From Pomphorhynchus laevis (lineage: Eukaryota > Acanthocephala > Palaeacanthocephala > Echinorhynchida > Pomphorhynchidae): a DNA stretch of 64,000 bases. Location: NCBI GenBank assembly GCA_012934845.2, contig WNNJ02003241.1:124001-188000 (forward strand), in the 5' to 3' direction. Each line of letters begins with the position of its first letter. Positions within the stretch are counted from its first letter, which is position 1. Below the pieces are notes generated by a model. That model saw nothing but the letters and a program-made list of their open reading frames with translations, made no database searches and was not told where the DNA came from. Below are positions 34,538-43,379 of the stretch, piece after piece. A program made the position numbers and the translations under genes.

Positions 34538-34555
34538 ATGATCATTGTGCTATAG
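34538..34555 (+). promoter_or_regulatory. Six-codon upstream ORF abutting the GALT start
   Basis: ATG ATC ATT GTG CTA TAG lies in the same frame as GALT, and its stop touches the GALT ATG. If transcribed, it forces initiation at 34556 by reinitiation or leaky scanning. TAG could alternatively be a splice acceptor for a 5' UTR intron. Confidence 0.35.
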
Positions 34556-35611
34556 ATGAACGATTTGTTTCAAGCTGCAATTCACCCTCATTGTCGATAC
34601 AATCCATTTAATGATAGCTGGGTATTAGTTTCTCCACATCGAACTCATAGGCCATGGCAAGGAGAGGAACTAAAAAACAGGAGTGTAGATAACGCTCAGG
34701 ACGACCTTGGCGAATGTTTTAGTAATAATTATTTAGCTCCAAATGCTATTCGTGCGAGTGGACAACGAAATGCTGATTATAAAAGTACTTTTTCTTTTGA
34801 AAATGATTTTCCGGCATTACTTGAGGATGTTCCAGAATGCTTATCTAAGCCAGATGGAGTGTTTGGATTAATGAAACCTGCTCGAGGCGTATGTAAAGTC
34901 TTATGTCTACATCCTGATCCGATGCTTACTTGGGCAACGATGAATTCAGAACAAGCTGAAAAGGCAATACAGTCAATGAAGCAAGAATATGAAGACTTGG
35001 CAAATACAGGTAAATACAAGTGGATTCAAATATTTGAGAACCGAGGTGTAGCAATGGGATGTTCAAATCCTCATCCACATTGCCAAATATGGGCGAGTGA
35101 ATTTCTTCCAGATACACCACGTCGAATTCAAAAGAATGTTCTTAAACATTATAAAAATAATTCTTCATCTATCTTCGCAGATTATACAAAATGGGAGCAA
35201 CAAATATTAGAACGAATTGTTTGCGAAAACAATGGATGGCTATGTGTAGTTCCATTCTGGGCAGTTTGGCCATATGAAACAATGATTCTTCAGAAAGTAG
35301 ATCAGCCTGCAAAAGAGATTAGTGAACTAACTAATGAGCAAATAAAATATTTAGCTGCTATTATTCAGGAAATTGTGAGTAAATATAATCGCATGTTTAA
35401 TTGCCAATTTCCATATTCATTAGGAATACAAGGTGCTCCATGTATGGAATCAGCTGATCATAAACCTGCTTGGCAGGTCTATGTTGTTTTTCTGCCACCT
35501 TTGCTAAGATCAGCGACTATTAAAAAATATATGGTAGGATATGAATTACTAGCACAGCCACAGCGAGATATTACTCCTGAGCTAGCTGCTACAAGACTTC
35601 GGTCATTATGA
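34556..35611 (+). CDS. GALT: Galactose-1-phosphate uridylyltransferase
   Basis: 351 residues, close to the 348-379 usual for the family, in one uninterrupted frame. It transfers UMP from UDP-glucose to galactose-1-phosphate in the Leloir pathway in the cytosol. The N-terminal NPFNDSWVLVSPHRTHRPWQ and the HIT-type active site GCSNPHPHCQIWAS (H173-P-H175-C-Q177) are intact; H175 corresponds to the nucleophile that carries the uridylyl group. Later conserved blocks are VVPFWAVWPYETMI (near 230-245) and LGIQGAP (near 284-290). The start at 34556 is fixed by an in-frame TAG directly before it. A poly-A signal lies at 35743-35748. No intron interrupts it, and no other Leloir gene is nearby. Confidence 0.97.
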   Translation: MNDLFQAAIHPHCRYNPFNDSWVLVSPHRTHRPWQGEELKNRSVDNAQDDLGECFSNNYLAPNAIRASGQRNADYKSTFSFENDFPALLEDVPECLSKPDGVFGLMKPARGVCKVLCLHPDPMLTWATMNSEQAEKAIQSMKQEYEDLANTGKYKWIQIFENRGVAMGCSNPHPHCQIWASEFLPDTPRRIQKNVLKHYKNNSSSIFADYTKWEQQILERIVCENNGWLCVVPFWAVWPYETMILQKVDQPAKEISELTNEQIKYLAAIIQEIVSKYNRMFNCQFPYSLGIQGAPCMESADHKPAWQVYVVFLPPLLRSATIKKYMVGYELLAQPQRDITPELAATRLRSL

Positions 35612-35742
35612 TTCTATATCTATTTTAGATTATCACTCAAAAGTATAATATTTGTTATGTTCTCAACTCCACAAGTGATTTCAGTTAGAAAAACCCGTTA
35701 ATTCTCAAATCAATTTCTAAATTTTCTTTAAAGTGAAAACGA

Positions 35743-35748
35743 AATAAA
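35743..35748 (+). promoter_or_regulatory. AATAAA poly-A signal of GALT
   Basis: The first canonical hexamer after the GALT stop, 132 nt downstream. Confidence 0.5.
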
Positions 35749-35989
35749 ATTAAAATATGTGATAATATTACACATTGTTTACAATAAACCTGCCGGAACT
35801 ATAATTGCTTATAATAAATCTTATAAATTATATGTTATAATTTTTATAATAAAAATTTCACATCGATTTTATGTTTAGGATAGCATACATTCATAAATCA
35901 TATTTAGGTAAGTATTCATGTGTTAATATTATATATGAGATTATACATTTATAATTCACAATTACAATATAATTTCGCTGCTTTATAAA

Positions 35990-37260
35990 GATTCGCCTGG
36001 AATTAACAAATCAAATCAGCTAAGTGAGCATACTTATTTTATATTATTTATGAATTAAAAATAATACTGAATAAATTTCAAATAATTAAATAATAAATAA
36101 TTATAAATAATAAATAATTGTTATATAAGAAAAGTTAAATTTTACCCTTGCTTTAATAAACAATAAATAAAGAATAAATAATAAACAATAAATAAATAAA
36201 CAATAAATAATTTAATAAACTCATTCAGAATTTTTGACCGGTTTTCGATAACGTACATTTAGAACAAAATTTAATTTAATTTTTATTTGAATTCCAAATA
36301 AAATTCGAATAATTAAATAATAAATTATAAATAACTATAAAAAATTAGGAATTGTTATATAAGATTTTATATAATTTATATCAAGTTAAAATTTAATAAA
36401 TACTAGAAAATGTATTAAAATAAGGATTACAGGTTATCATGAAGAACTGCTATGCTATCAGGATCAGGCCGCTATTACTCAGAAATATGGAACGCTTCAG
36501 ATTTCGCATGCCATCTTTTCTATTTAGTATTATTTTGTAATTTATAAAAGGAAATAAATAGGTAGGCTCAATAAGGATTAGAGGTCATCAGTAGGAACTG
36601 AAAATGCTATCAGTTTTCTGTCTTTATTGAAAAAAAATCACTTTTCATCTATTCTTTTAAGATCTTTTATATATGTATTTTTTGTTCAAATTGATCGATT
36701 AACAAATTTATTGTCTGACTCTGTAATTCTTAAATATTCTTTTTTATATTCATAGATTTTATGACTTCTTTTATATTATAAATGAACGTTAGTATATTAT
36801 AATATCATATCAGCTAACTGAATCTATAATTAGATAATTATATAATTATATGATTAGATAATTATCAATATATATTTGATAATCACAATTTAAATAATTA
36901 AATTATAAATAATTGTTATTAAATATTTTATATGATTTATATAAAGTTAAAATTTGTTATTAAAATTTTAAATAAAAATCAATATTTTATGCATTGACTA
37001 ATAAATAAGAGACGATTTATCTATCATTGACTAATAATTAAGAATTATAGGTTTTTAGAAGGAATTGATATATTATATCATATGTCGGCCCCTATTCCTC
37101 GACACAACATTATTATTTAAATGATTTTAAAGAAAGTCAATATCATTACATATTATGGCAATTTATGAATTGACTAATAAATAATATACGATGTATCGAA
37201 TAATAAATAGAGGTCATCAGGAGGAACTGCTATGCTATCAGGATTCGGCGCCAACACAGC
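35990..37260 (-). repeat. Cluster of inverted PLE-A 3' tails between GALT and DHPS
   Basis: Inverted terminal motifs occur near 36013 (ATCAGCTAAGTGAGCATAC) and 36810 (ATCAGCTAACTGAATC). The tail signature in inverse orientation (GAACTGCTATG, CATCAG) occurs near 36440, 36580 and 37205. These are at least three to four minus-strand tails, all without RT coding sequence, interleaved and partly truncated. Bases 36013-36480 form one fairly complete tail. They are non-coding fossils. Confidence 0.65.
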
Positions 37261-37398
37261 AGCGTTATAATGAATTTAAAGAATAATTATATCCTTAATT
37301 ACAATAAATTTAAAAGATTTACATCAATATTTTTGATGTGAAAAGACAGTTTTTCTAGAATTGACTTAGATTCAATTCCTGGATTTCGCTTATTATAG

Positions 37399-38481
37399 AT
37401 GAATGACAAAATTGAAAAAGCGTTTAATATTGTCTGGTCTACTGACAACTCGAAAAAGGATATCAATATTGATAAAGTCATTAAGGGTCCGGAATTGACG
37501 ACGCTAAATAGTATCGAACAGCTTATTGAATCCTTTGAAACAATAGGATTTCAAGCTTCTAAGCTTCATGAAGCCACCGAAATTGTTAGCCGAATGCTTG
37601 AGTGGAAATATGACACTCCGGAAATTGTAGAAGAAATTCCCAGCTCGGGTTATGAACAAAGACCACGTACTGGATGTACGATATTTCTATCGTTTACTTC
37701 AAACCTGATGTCAAGTGGGCTGCGAGAAATTTTTCGAGTTTTGGTCATGCACAACATGGTCGATTGCATTGTAACTACTGCTGGTGGCGTTGAAGAAGAT
37801 TTTATCAAATGTCTAGATAATTTTAAGCTTGGAGAATTTACTCTGGACGGAGCAACACTGAGGAAACAGGGAATTAATAGAATCGGGAACATACTTGTAA
37901 ACAACAGAGCTTACTGTAAATTTCAAGACTGGCTTGTTCCAATTTTAGACAAGATGAAAACGGAAAAGCAAGGCTGGACACCTAGTGAACTTGTCAGTCG
38001 ACTAGGACATGAAATCAACGACGAACGTTCAGTATATTATTGGGCGCAGAAAAACAAAATACCTGTCTTCTGTCCAGCAATTACAGATGGATCTATAGGT
38101 GATATCCTGTATTTCCATTCTTACCGTAATCCACCTGGTCTTGGTATGGATATATTACCAGATCAAGTTTATTTAAATAATATGGCGGTGCACGCGATAC
38201 GATCGGGGATGATAATACTCGGGGGCGGTGTCAGTAAACATCAAGTTTGTAACGCTAACCTTATGAGAAACGGGGCTGAGTTAACAGTCTACATTAATAC
38301 AGGGCTTGAATTAGATGGCAGTGACTCAGGCGCGTCACCAGATGAGGCTGTGTCATGGGGAAAAATTAAGACTAATACAGAATGTCGGCACGTAAAAGTA
38401 TTTTGCGATGCAACAATAGCGTTTCCGTTGTTAGCAAGTAAATGCTTTGCACCAAGATTACGAAAATTTTTACAAAATTAG
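37399..38481 (+). CDS. DHPS: Deoxyhypusine synthase
   Basis: 360 residues, slightly shorter than the human 369, in one frame without introns. It uses NAD and spermidine to convert one lysine of the translation factor eIF5A to deoxyhypusine, the first step of hypusine formation in the cytosol. Visible signatures: SNLMSSGLREIFRVL (near 95-110), TTAGGVEEDFIKC (near 125-140), FCPAITDGSIGDILYFHSYR (near 223-242), GGGVSKHQVCNANLMRNGA (near 276-294) and DGSDSGASPDEAVSWGKI. The last of these contains the active-site lysine, K322 here. The Met at 37399 is the first in the frame and gives a normal N-terminus. AATAAA lies at 38538-38543, but a PLE-A fragment begins about 65 bases after the stop. Confidence 0.97.
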   Translation: MNDKIEKAFNIVWSTDNSKKDINIDKVIKGPELTTLNSIEQLIESFETIGFQASKLHEATEIVSRMLEWKYDTPEIVEEIPSSGYEQRPRTGCTIFLSFTSNLMSSGLREIFRVLVMHNMVDCIVTTAGGVEEDFIKCLDNFKLGEFTLDGATLRKQGINRIGNILVNNRAYCKFQDWLVPILDKMKTEKQGWTPSELVSRLGHEINDERSVYYWAQKNKIPVFCPAITDGSIGDILYFHSYRNPPGLGMDILPDQVYLNNMAVHAIRSGMIILGGGVSKHQVCNANLMRNGAELTVYINTGLELDGSDSGASPDEAVSWGKIKTNTECRHVKVFCDATIAFPLLASKCFAPRLRKFLQN

Positions 38482-38537
38482 AAAACAGTTTTGAACATAG
38501 ATATTCATTATCCGAAATTATATCTTTGCATGAGCAT

Positions 38538-38543
38538 AATAAA
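38538..38543 (+). promoter_or_regulatory. AATAAA poly-A signal of DHPS
   Basis: A hexamer 57 nt after the stop, just before inserted PLE-A sequence. Confidence 0.4.
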
Positions 38544-38547
38544 TTAA

Positions 38548-39925
38548 TAAGAAACATATTTTTGCATGAGCATTCATGCATACCATATAATATTAAATAT
38601 TACATTAAATAATGAAATTTTAAGAATTGCTCTAATATGTTATGATATTGACTTTATTGACTCAGATAACTGAGTTTAAGTATTTTATACTACATAAATT
38701 AAAAATAAATAATAAATAATTATATAAAATTTTATACAATTTGTATTTATATCAAGTTAAAATTTTAAATAAAATCAATTTTTATAAATTGACAAATAAA
38801 TAACTTTAAATAATGAAATTTAAGGAATTGCCATAACATATAATGATATTGTTTTTAAATCATTTAATGTAATAAAAGAAAATAAATAATTTTAATAAAT
38901 AAAATTAATAGTAAAAGCTACTATTAGTTGATGTCGTAAAGATGACATATTTAAATTTACAAGAAACATATTTTTGCATAAACATTCAAACATACCATAT
39001 AATATTAAATATAATACATTAAATAATGAAATTTTAATTATTGCGTAGTATGTAATGATAATGGTTTTCGCAAAATTCATTTAAATAATAATATAGATAC
39101 ATATTTTATAATCAACAGATCAGATAACTAAGTCTACGTATTTTATACGATAAATAAATATAAAGATAAATAATAAATAATTATAGAAGATTTTATACAA
39201 TTTATATTTATATCAGGTCAAAATTTAAAAATAAAATTTAAAATAAACGTCATTTTTATGAATTAACTAATAAATAACATACGTTGTATAAGAATAAGGA
39301 TTAGAGTTGATCAGAAGGAACTGCTATGATATCAGGTTTCGGCACCTAACTCCTCTACCCAACATAGCAGCGGGGACAAATACATGCTAATGATGTATTT
39401 CCGTTGGTGAAATTTGATTATATAGTATCTTATTCTAATACAAAGTATATTGTTTAGTATCAATCAATAAAGTTGATTTAATAAAGTTGTAAATTTAATA
39501 TTTTAATAATATTTTGTTGATGTATAATTCTACATTATAAGAAAAAGAAAACATAATTAAACATGATTGAAAAAAGGCAGAAAAATAATGCCGTATCAAT
39601 AATACATATCAAATCAGCGAACAGAGTATACGTATTTAATATAATTATAAAATAATAAATAATAATACTATATCAAAATTCAATAATTAGATAATAAACA
39701 ATTATAAATAATTGTTATAATATTTTTTATAATTTATATCAACTTAAGATAACAAAATTGACATTTAAAATAAAAGTAAATTTTCATGAAAAATAAAAAT
39801 CAATTTTTATGAATTGACTAATAAATAACAAACGTTGTATCAGAATAAAGATTAGAAATCATCAAGAGGAACTGCTATGCAATCAGGATTCAGCCGCTAT
39901 TACTCAGAAATCAGCACTTATATTA
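38548..39925. repeat. Mixed-orientation PLE-A fragments downstream of DHPS
   Basis: Two plus-strand fragments of the RT C-terminal coding region are present, 38548-38650 and about 38935-39110 (FLHEHSCIPYNIKY block). Each is directly followed by an inverted terminal motif (near 38657 and 39117) and a minus-strand tail. The tail at 39117-39420 is long and keeps the full signature (GAACTGCTATG, GGTTTCGG, CAACATAGCAGCGGGG). Another inverted tail runs 39608-39920. All are broken and non-coding. Confidence 0.65.
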
Positions 39926-40650
39926 AATAGAATTTAGTGCCTGATGCATGGTTAAACCGCAATACGCACTGCCATGTACAGAGCTTATGCTAAATTCCCT
40001 CTGTTGATTCAGATTAAGGGTAGTTCTGTTTTTCGAGCTTTAAGCACTGTTTAAGCGTGTGTTAAGGTGCCTATGGATGATTATAGAAGTCACGGTACTG
40101 ATGAGCTCCGTTAGAGCGAAACGCGTATACCGTTGTGAAGTTTGTCGTCACACATAGGATGACTGGGCATACGTAGCGACTTTGAATATTGCGAGAATAA
40201 TTCGGTTCTATTTCTTGATCTGATCAGGATATATAGAATGCTGCCTGGTGTTTATGCCTCTTCATTAGGAAAACATAGTGATTTATTTACGAGTACACCA
40301 TTGTGTGTCCCAGGGCAGGTGTAACAACAAATTATATTTTATATATTTGTACACTTTAAAGTGTCCCTGTAAAACAGCATTTCTATTAAAAGGAATTTAG
40401 TGCCTAATGCATGGTTAAACTGCAATACGCATTGCCATGCACATAGCTTATGCTAAATTCCCTCCGATGATTCAGATTAAGGGTAGTTCTGTTTTTCGAA
40501 CTTTAAACACTGTTTAAGCGTGTGCTAAGATGCCCATGGATGATTATTATGAAAATAATTCGATTCTATCTCTTGGTCTGATGATGATATATAATGCTGA
40601 ATGGTGTTTATGTTTCTTTGCGGGGAAAACATAGTGATTATATATAATTT
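39926..40650 (+). repeat. Two-copy tandem repeat (unit about 463 bp) with a hammerhead ribozyme
   Basis: AATTTAGTGCCT at 39931 and 40394 starts two units that match closely through GCATGGTTAAAC, GATTCAGATTAAGGG, TAAGCGTGTG and GATGATTAT. Unit 1 then contains about 105 bases, including the hammerhead, that are absent from unit 2; both resume with AATAATTCG and end in ACATAGTGATT. No protein is encoded. Tandem terminal repeats with a hammerhead are the known hallmark of Penelope-like elements and of retrozymes. PLE-B lies 200 bases further on, but is on the other strand. Confidence 0.75.
40091..40134 (+). ncRNA. Hammerhead ribozyme (type I arrangement, minimal stem III)
   Basis: The core is complete and in order. 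Stem I 5' strand ACGGTA (40092-40097); CTGATGA (40098-40104); stem II GCTC (40105-40108), loop CGTTA, GAGC (40114-40117); GAA (40118-40120); a minimal stem III of A40121-U40126 and C40122-G40125; cleavage-site nucleotide A40127; stem I 3' strand TACCGT (40128-40133), complementary to 40092-40097. Self-cleavage is expected after A40127. Short stem III is typical of the hammerheads described in Penelope-like elements, which are thought to act as dimers. The fold was read by hand; activity is inferred. Confidence 0.85.
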
Positions 40651-40799
40651 GATATTATAATTTATAAATATATATAGGATTAGGTTTATATTTAATCCGG
40701 TGCAGATTTGGATCGTTCATCGATGATGATACTGATGGATAGATAATATTGTATTTATTTAAACGAATCAAGGCAAATACTTGTTTTTTGCATGTATTC
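40651..40799. other. Spacer between the tandem repeat and PLE-B
   Basis: AT-rich at first, then GATCGTTCATCGATGATGAT; includes a short direct copy of the following palindrome (CGAATCAAGGCAAATAC, compare 40816-40832). Confidence 0.4.
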
Positions 40800-40840
40800 G
40801 GCAACCTGTATTTGCCGAATCAAAGCAAATACAGGTTGCC
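40800..40840. repeat. Perfect 16-bp palindrome, 9-nt loop, at the end of PLE-B
   Basis: GGCAACCTGTATTTGC, nine bases, then its exact reverse complement. It lies about ten bases outside the last recognisable PLE-B coding sequence. Confidence 0.92.
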
Positions 40841-40849
40841 TGTTTGTAT

Positions 40850-42055
40850 GATTATTTATTTGATAAAGCTTTGGGGATTTCTTCCTCCTTCGGTATAGCA
40901 AAATCAGTAATAAATTCTATTTCATTCACATATTTAAGCTCTTTTACGAGATGCGTGTAAACTGAAAGAATTTTGATGTGGATCAGGAAGTATTCAGGCT
41001 TTATGGAAAATGATATATGTGCTCCGAATTTAGCTGTTTGTCCGACATCAGTTGTCCAATCAAATATAGTTGTATCTTTCCTTTTAGCTGTCTTGTATGT
41101 CTGCCTGTATGATTGTTGATTGCATTGTGTGTTCTTCGTTTTCATGCTGTGGTTTGCCGCTCCGTCATTCATGGCTTGTTTGTGGGCGATGTCTGATCGA
41201 CATGTGAGTGTGCGGATGTTTATCTTCCGACAGTCTGTCCAACGTACATGTTGGGGTATTTCTCGCGCTTACATAAATATATGACGCCTTTGCTTTTTCA
41301 ATTGTATCGGCATTTTATTTTATATAAAACTCCTGTGACGGTACTTACAATCTTAGTACTGCTGATCATTTCAGCACAGCACTTGCGTCGAATATCATTA
41401 CATGGTAGACTAGTTCCTTCGTAGACCTCTATATGTGTATTCCTCAGCATGTCGTTGAGTGTGTATGGGCTTTAGAAGGCTATTTTAAAATTCGGAGAAA
41501 CTATGGGCAGTCGGCGTCGACACCCTTTATTGCTGACTTTATGTCTCGTTGGAGATTTTCGAGCGCGTAGTGGTGTCAAGAGACTACATAGTACAAGTTT
41601 TCTTCACGATCATTTCCCTTTTGAGTGATAAGTGTGTTCCAGCCTTTTTCTGAACGATTACTAATTGCTTTCGGGTAATTTTTCTGCTATAACCTAACAT
41701 AAAGACTTTATGTATCAGCAGGTTTGCATGCTTTTTGAACTCATCATCCGTTGAGCAAATTTTATGACTTCTTACAAATTCATTCCCGATTATCATGCGC
41801 TTTAATGCTTAGGAACACAACTGCGAGCATGTAAAATCGTGCGGATACAGGTGAACTTCTTATGTAGTGTGGTTTGCCAGCGATTTGTTGTTTTATAAAC
41901 CTTCGTGTCAATGAAAGCTGTAATATTTTGGACACTATATGTAAATCGAAGTTCGCTCATGTTGTTTAGGTTATCGATGAATGCTTGTTAGCTCTCAGCA
42001 CCATGTGTCCATATGGCAAATACATCATCGAAATAGCGCCACCAAATCATTGGAA
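40850..42055 (-). mobile_element. PLE-B: Penelope-like element fragment with RT and GIY-YIG endonuclease, broken
   Basis: On the minus strand from 42055: IPMIWWRYFDDVFAIWTHG (the RT active-site block, F-DD with the WWRY-DD-F-IWTHG context typical of Penelope), then FIDTKVYKTTNRW, LHARSCVPKH, a C-terminal RT block near 41600-41790 (VRSHKICSTDDEF, MLGYSRKI) and KIVSTVTGVLYKIKC. The endonuclease follows, with GVIYLCKREKYPNMYVGQT near 41240-41290, which is the GIY-YIG signature. A C-terminal open stretch ends near 40852. The N-terminal RT is missing because a PLE-A tail starts exactly at 42056. The fragment is a fossil with several breaks. Confidence 0.8.
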
Positions 42056-42198
42056 TCAAATCAGCTAACTGAGTCTACGTATTTAATCTAATTATAAAAT
42101 AAACAAAACATAATAATGCTAAATCAAAATTTAATATTTAAATAATAAAATAAAATTGTTCTAAGATTTTTTATAATTTAAATCAAGTTAAAATAAAT
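42056..42198 (-). repeat. Inverted PLE-A terminal tail
   Basis: It starts with the inverted terminal motif (CAAATCAGCTAACTGAGTC) directly against PLE-B sequence and runs through the AT-rich part of the tail (TAATAATGCTAAATC). It is short and non-coding. Confidence 0.7.
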
Positions 42199-42400
42199 AT
42201 ATATATTATTACAGGAACGAAGAAGAAAATATCCTTTATTTGATAAAAATTCTATATTTCGATAGCTCATGCTATCATCATCAGGATTACAAAAAAATGT
42301 TTCACAATTTGTTTCCTCCATGTTTCCAACATTTATACAAATATACAAGCATTGATGTGCCCGCATTTCTACTTAAAAGTAAAAAATACCGAGAAACAAA
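42199..42400. repeat. Interspersed repeat shared with 7607-7805
   Basis: See the first copy for the matching words. The 64-codon open frame here (42240-42434) lies within this repeat and has no recognisable content. Confidence 0.5.
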
Positions 42401-42436
42401 ACAATCATACACTAAAATTTTACACACATTTTAAAT

Positions 42437-43045
42437 ACAACAAAAAGAAAAAAACGCAATCATAATACAGCGATTGTCAGACGTCACACTACAGATAGTA
42501 TATACAAGGCGCCAAGAAACGTTGTCGAACTAATCCACGTTATTATAAGATACACAGACAAGATGATGTTGAAACGACTGTCTAACAAACACCTCGCATC
42601 ATACCCGAGAAACTCAGACGATCATACCAGTGAGTACTTTTAAGATAGTTTAATAAAACTTCTTTTACATCAATGCAGGATCGAAAGAAAATATTGATAT
42701 ACTCGTCTACGAAAACAGCTTTCCAGAATTTTAACGATGACTAGAAGTAGAAATATTGGACGATATGCAAATTTAGATATTTATTGATCTCCTTAAGAAA
42801 CTAATAGGTTTTTAGACACGCTGGAACATTTCCTGATCGAAATATCTCGGAAAATGAATATAATAATGATTTCGATAACACTTCTTTCAAATACTGGAGT
42901 ATCCAAGCAGGCGATCCTGAGCGGCATATCTTTTTGTAATTCAAGTACATTAACTCTGAACTAATTTCTGATGCAGAAATTATGACTTCTGAGTAATCAT
43001 TACGTAATGAAGAAATAAAGAAGGCGATATTAAATCAGATTTAAC
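42437..43045 (+). pseudogene. Decayed host-like gene with a 49-nt intron
   Basis: Coding-like sequence precedes a canonical donor (GTGAGTAC, 42630), and after TCAATGCAG (ending 42678) a reading continues RSKENIDILVYENSFPEF. It then hits a TAA and a TGA in a tract that still reads like protein (LEVEILDDMQI). A later frame reads NEYNNDFDNTSFKYWSIQAG and NSELISDAEIMTSE, interrupted by more stops. Upstream, two frames are both plausible (SIYKAPRNVVELIHV or KKRCRTNPRYYKIHRQDDVE). The protein is not recognised. Several stops in otherwise protein-like sequence suggest a dead gene. Confidence 0.38.
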
Positions 43046-43302
43046 AATCAGCTTTATTGAAATCATAATATTTAGTGAAACGAAATTTATCGAAAAAAAT
43101 ATTGTTTTGTAGTGAAGTAAAAATGATTTAAGCATACAAAATGGGTATTCATCAAAATTTTACGCTTTTTATTTAAATATTTAATGCTATATGGATATAT
43201 TCTAATAATTGTAAATATTATAAAAATGCATGTTTTTATTATGAAAATATACAAATAATATACGCACAAGTTTAATGCATCAATTAGTTTTTGATCAGTT
43301 AA
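43046..43302. other. AT-rich intergenic stretch
   Basis: Nothing is recognised. It holds the 3' flank of the TLDc gene. Confidence 0.4.
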
Positions 43303-43308
43303 TTTATT
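43303..43308 (-). promoter_or_regulatory. AATAAA poly-A signal of the TLDc gene
   Basis: TTTATT on the plus strand, 72 nt beyond the stop of the minus-strand gene. Confidence 0.45.
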
Positions 43309-43379
43309 AGTTCATCGATTAGTTTACTCTCGCGGCTAAATTATATATTCTATTTAAAACAAACAATCAAAATTTAAAA

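Noticed and set aside
40565-40600. CTGATGATGATAT in the second tandem unit as another ribozyme
   Set aside because: No GAAA follows and the site aligns to a different part of unit 1 (CTGATCAGGATAT), not to the hammerhead.
40852-41172. Apparent 106-residue gene on the minus strand
   Set aside because: It is the C-terminal end of the PLE-B endonuclease reading, not an independent gene.
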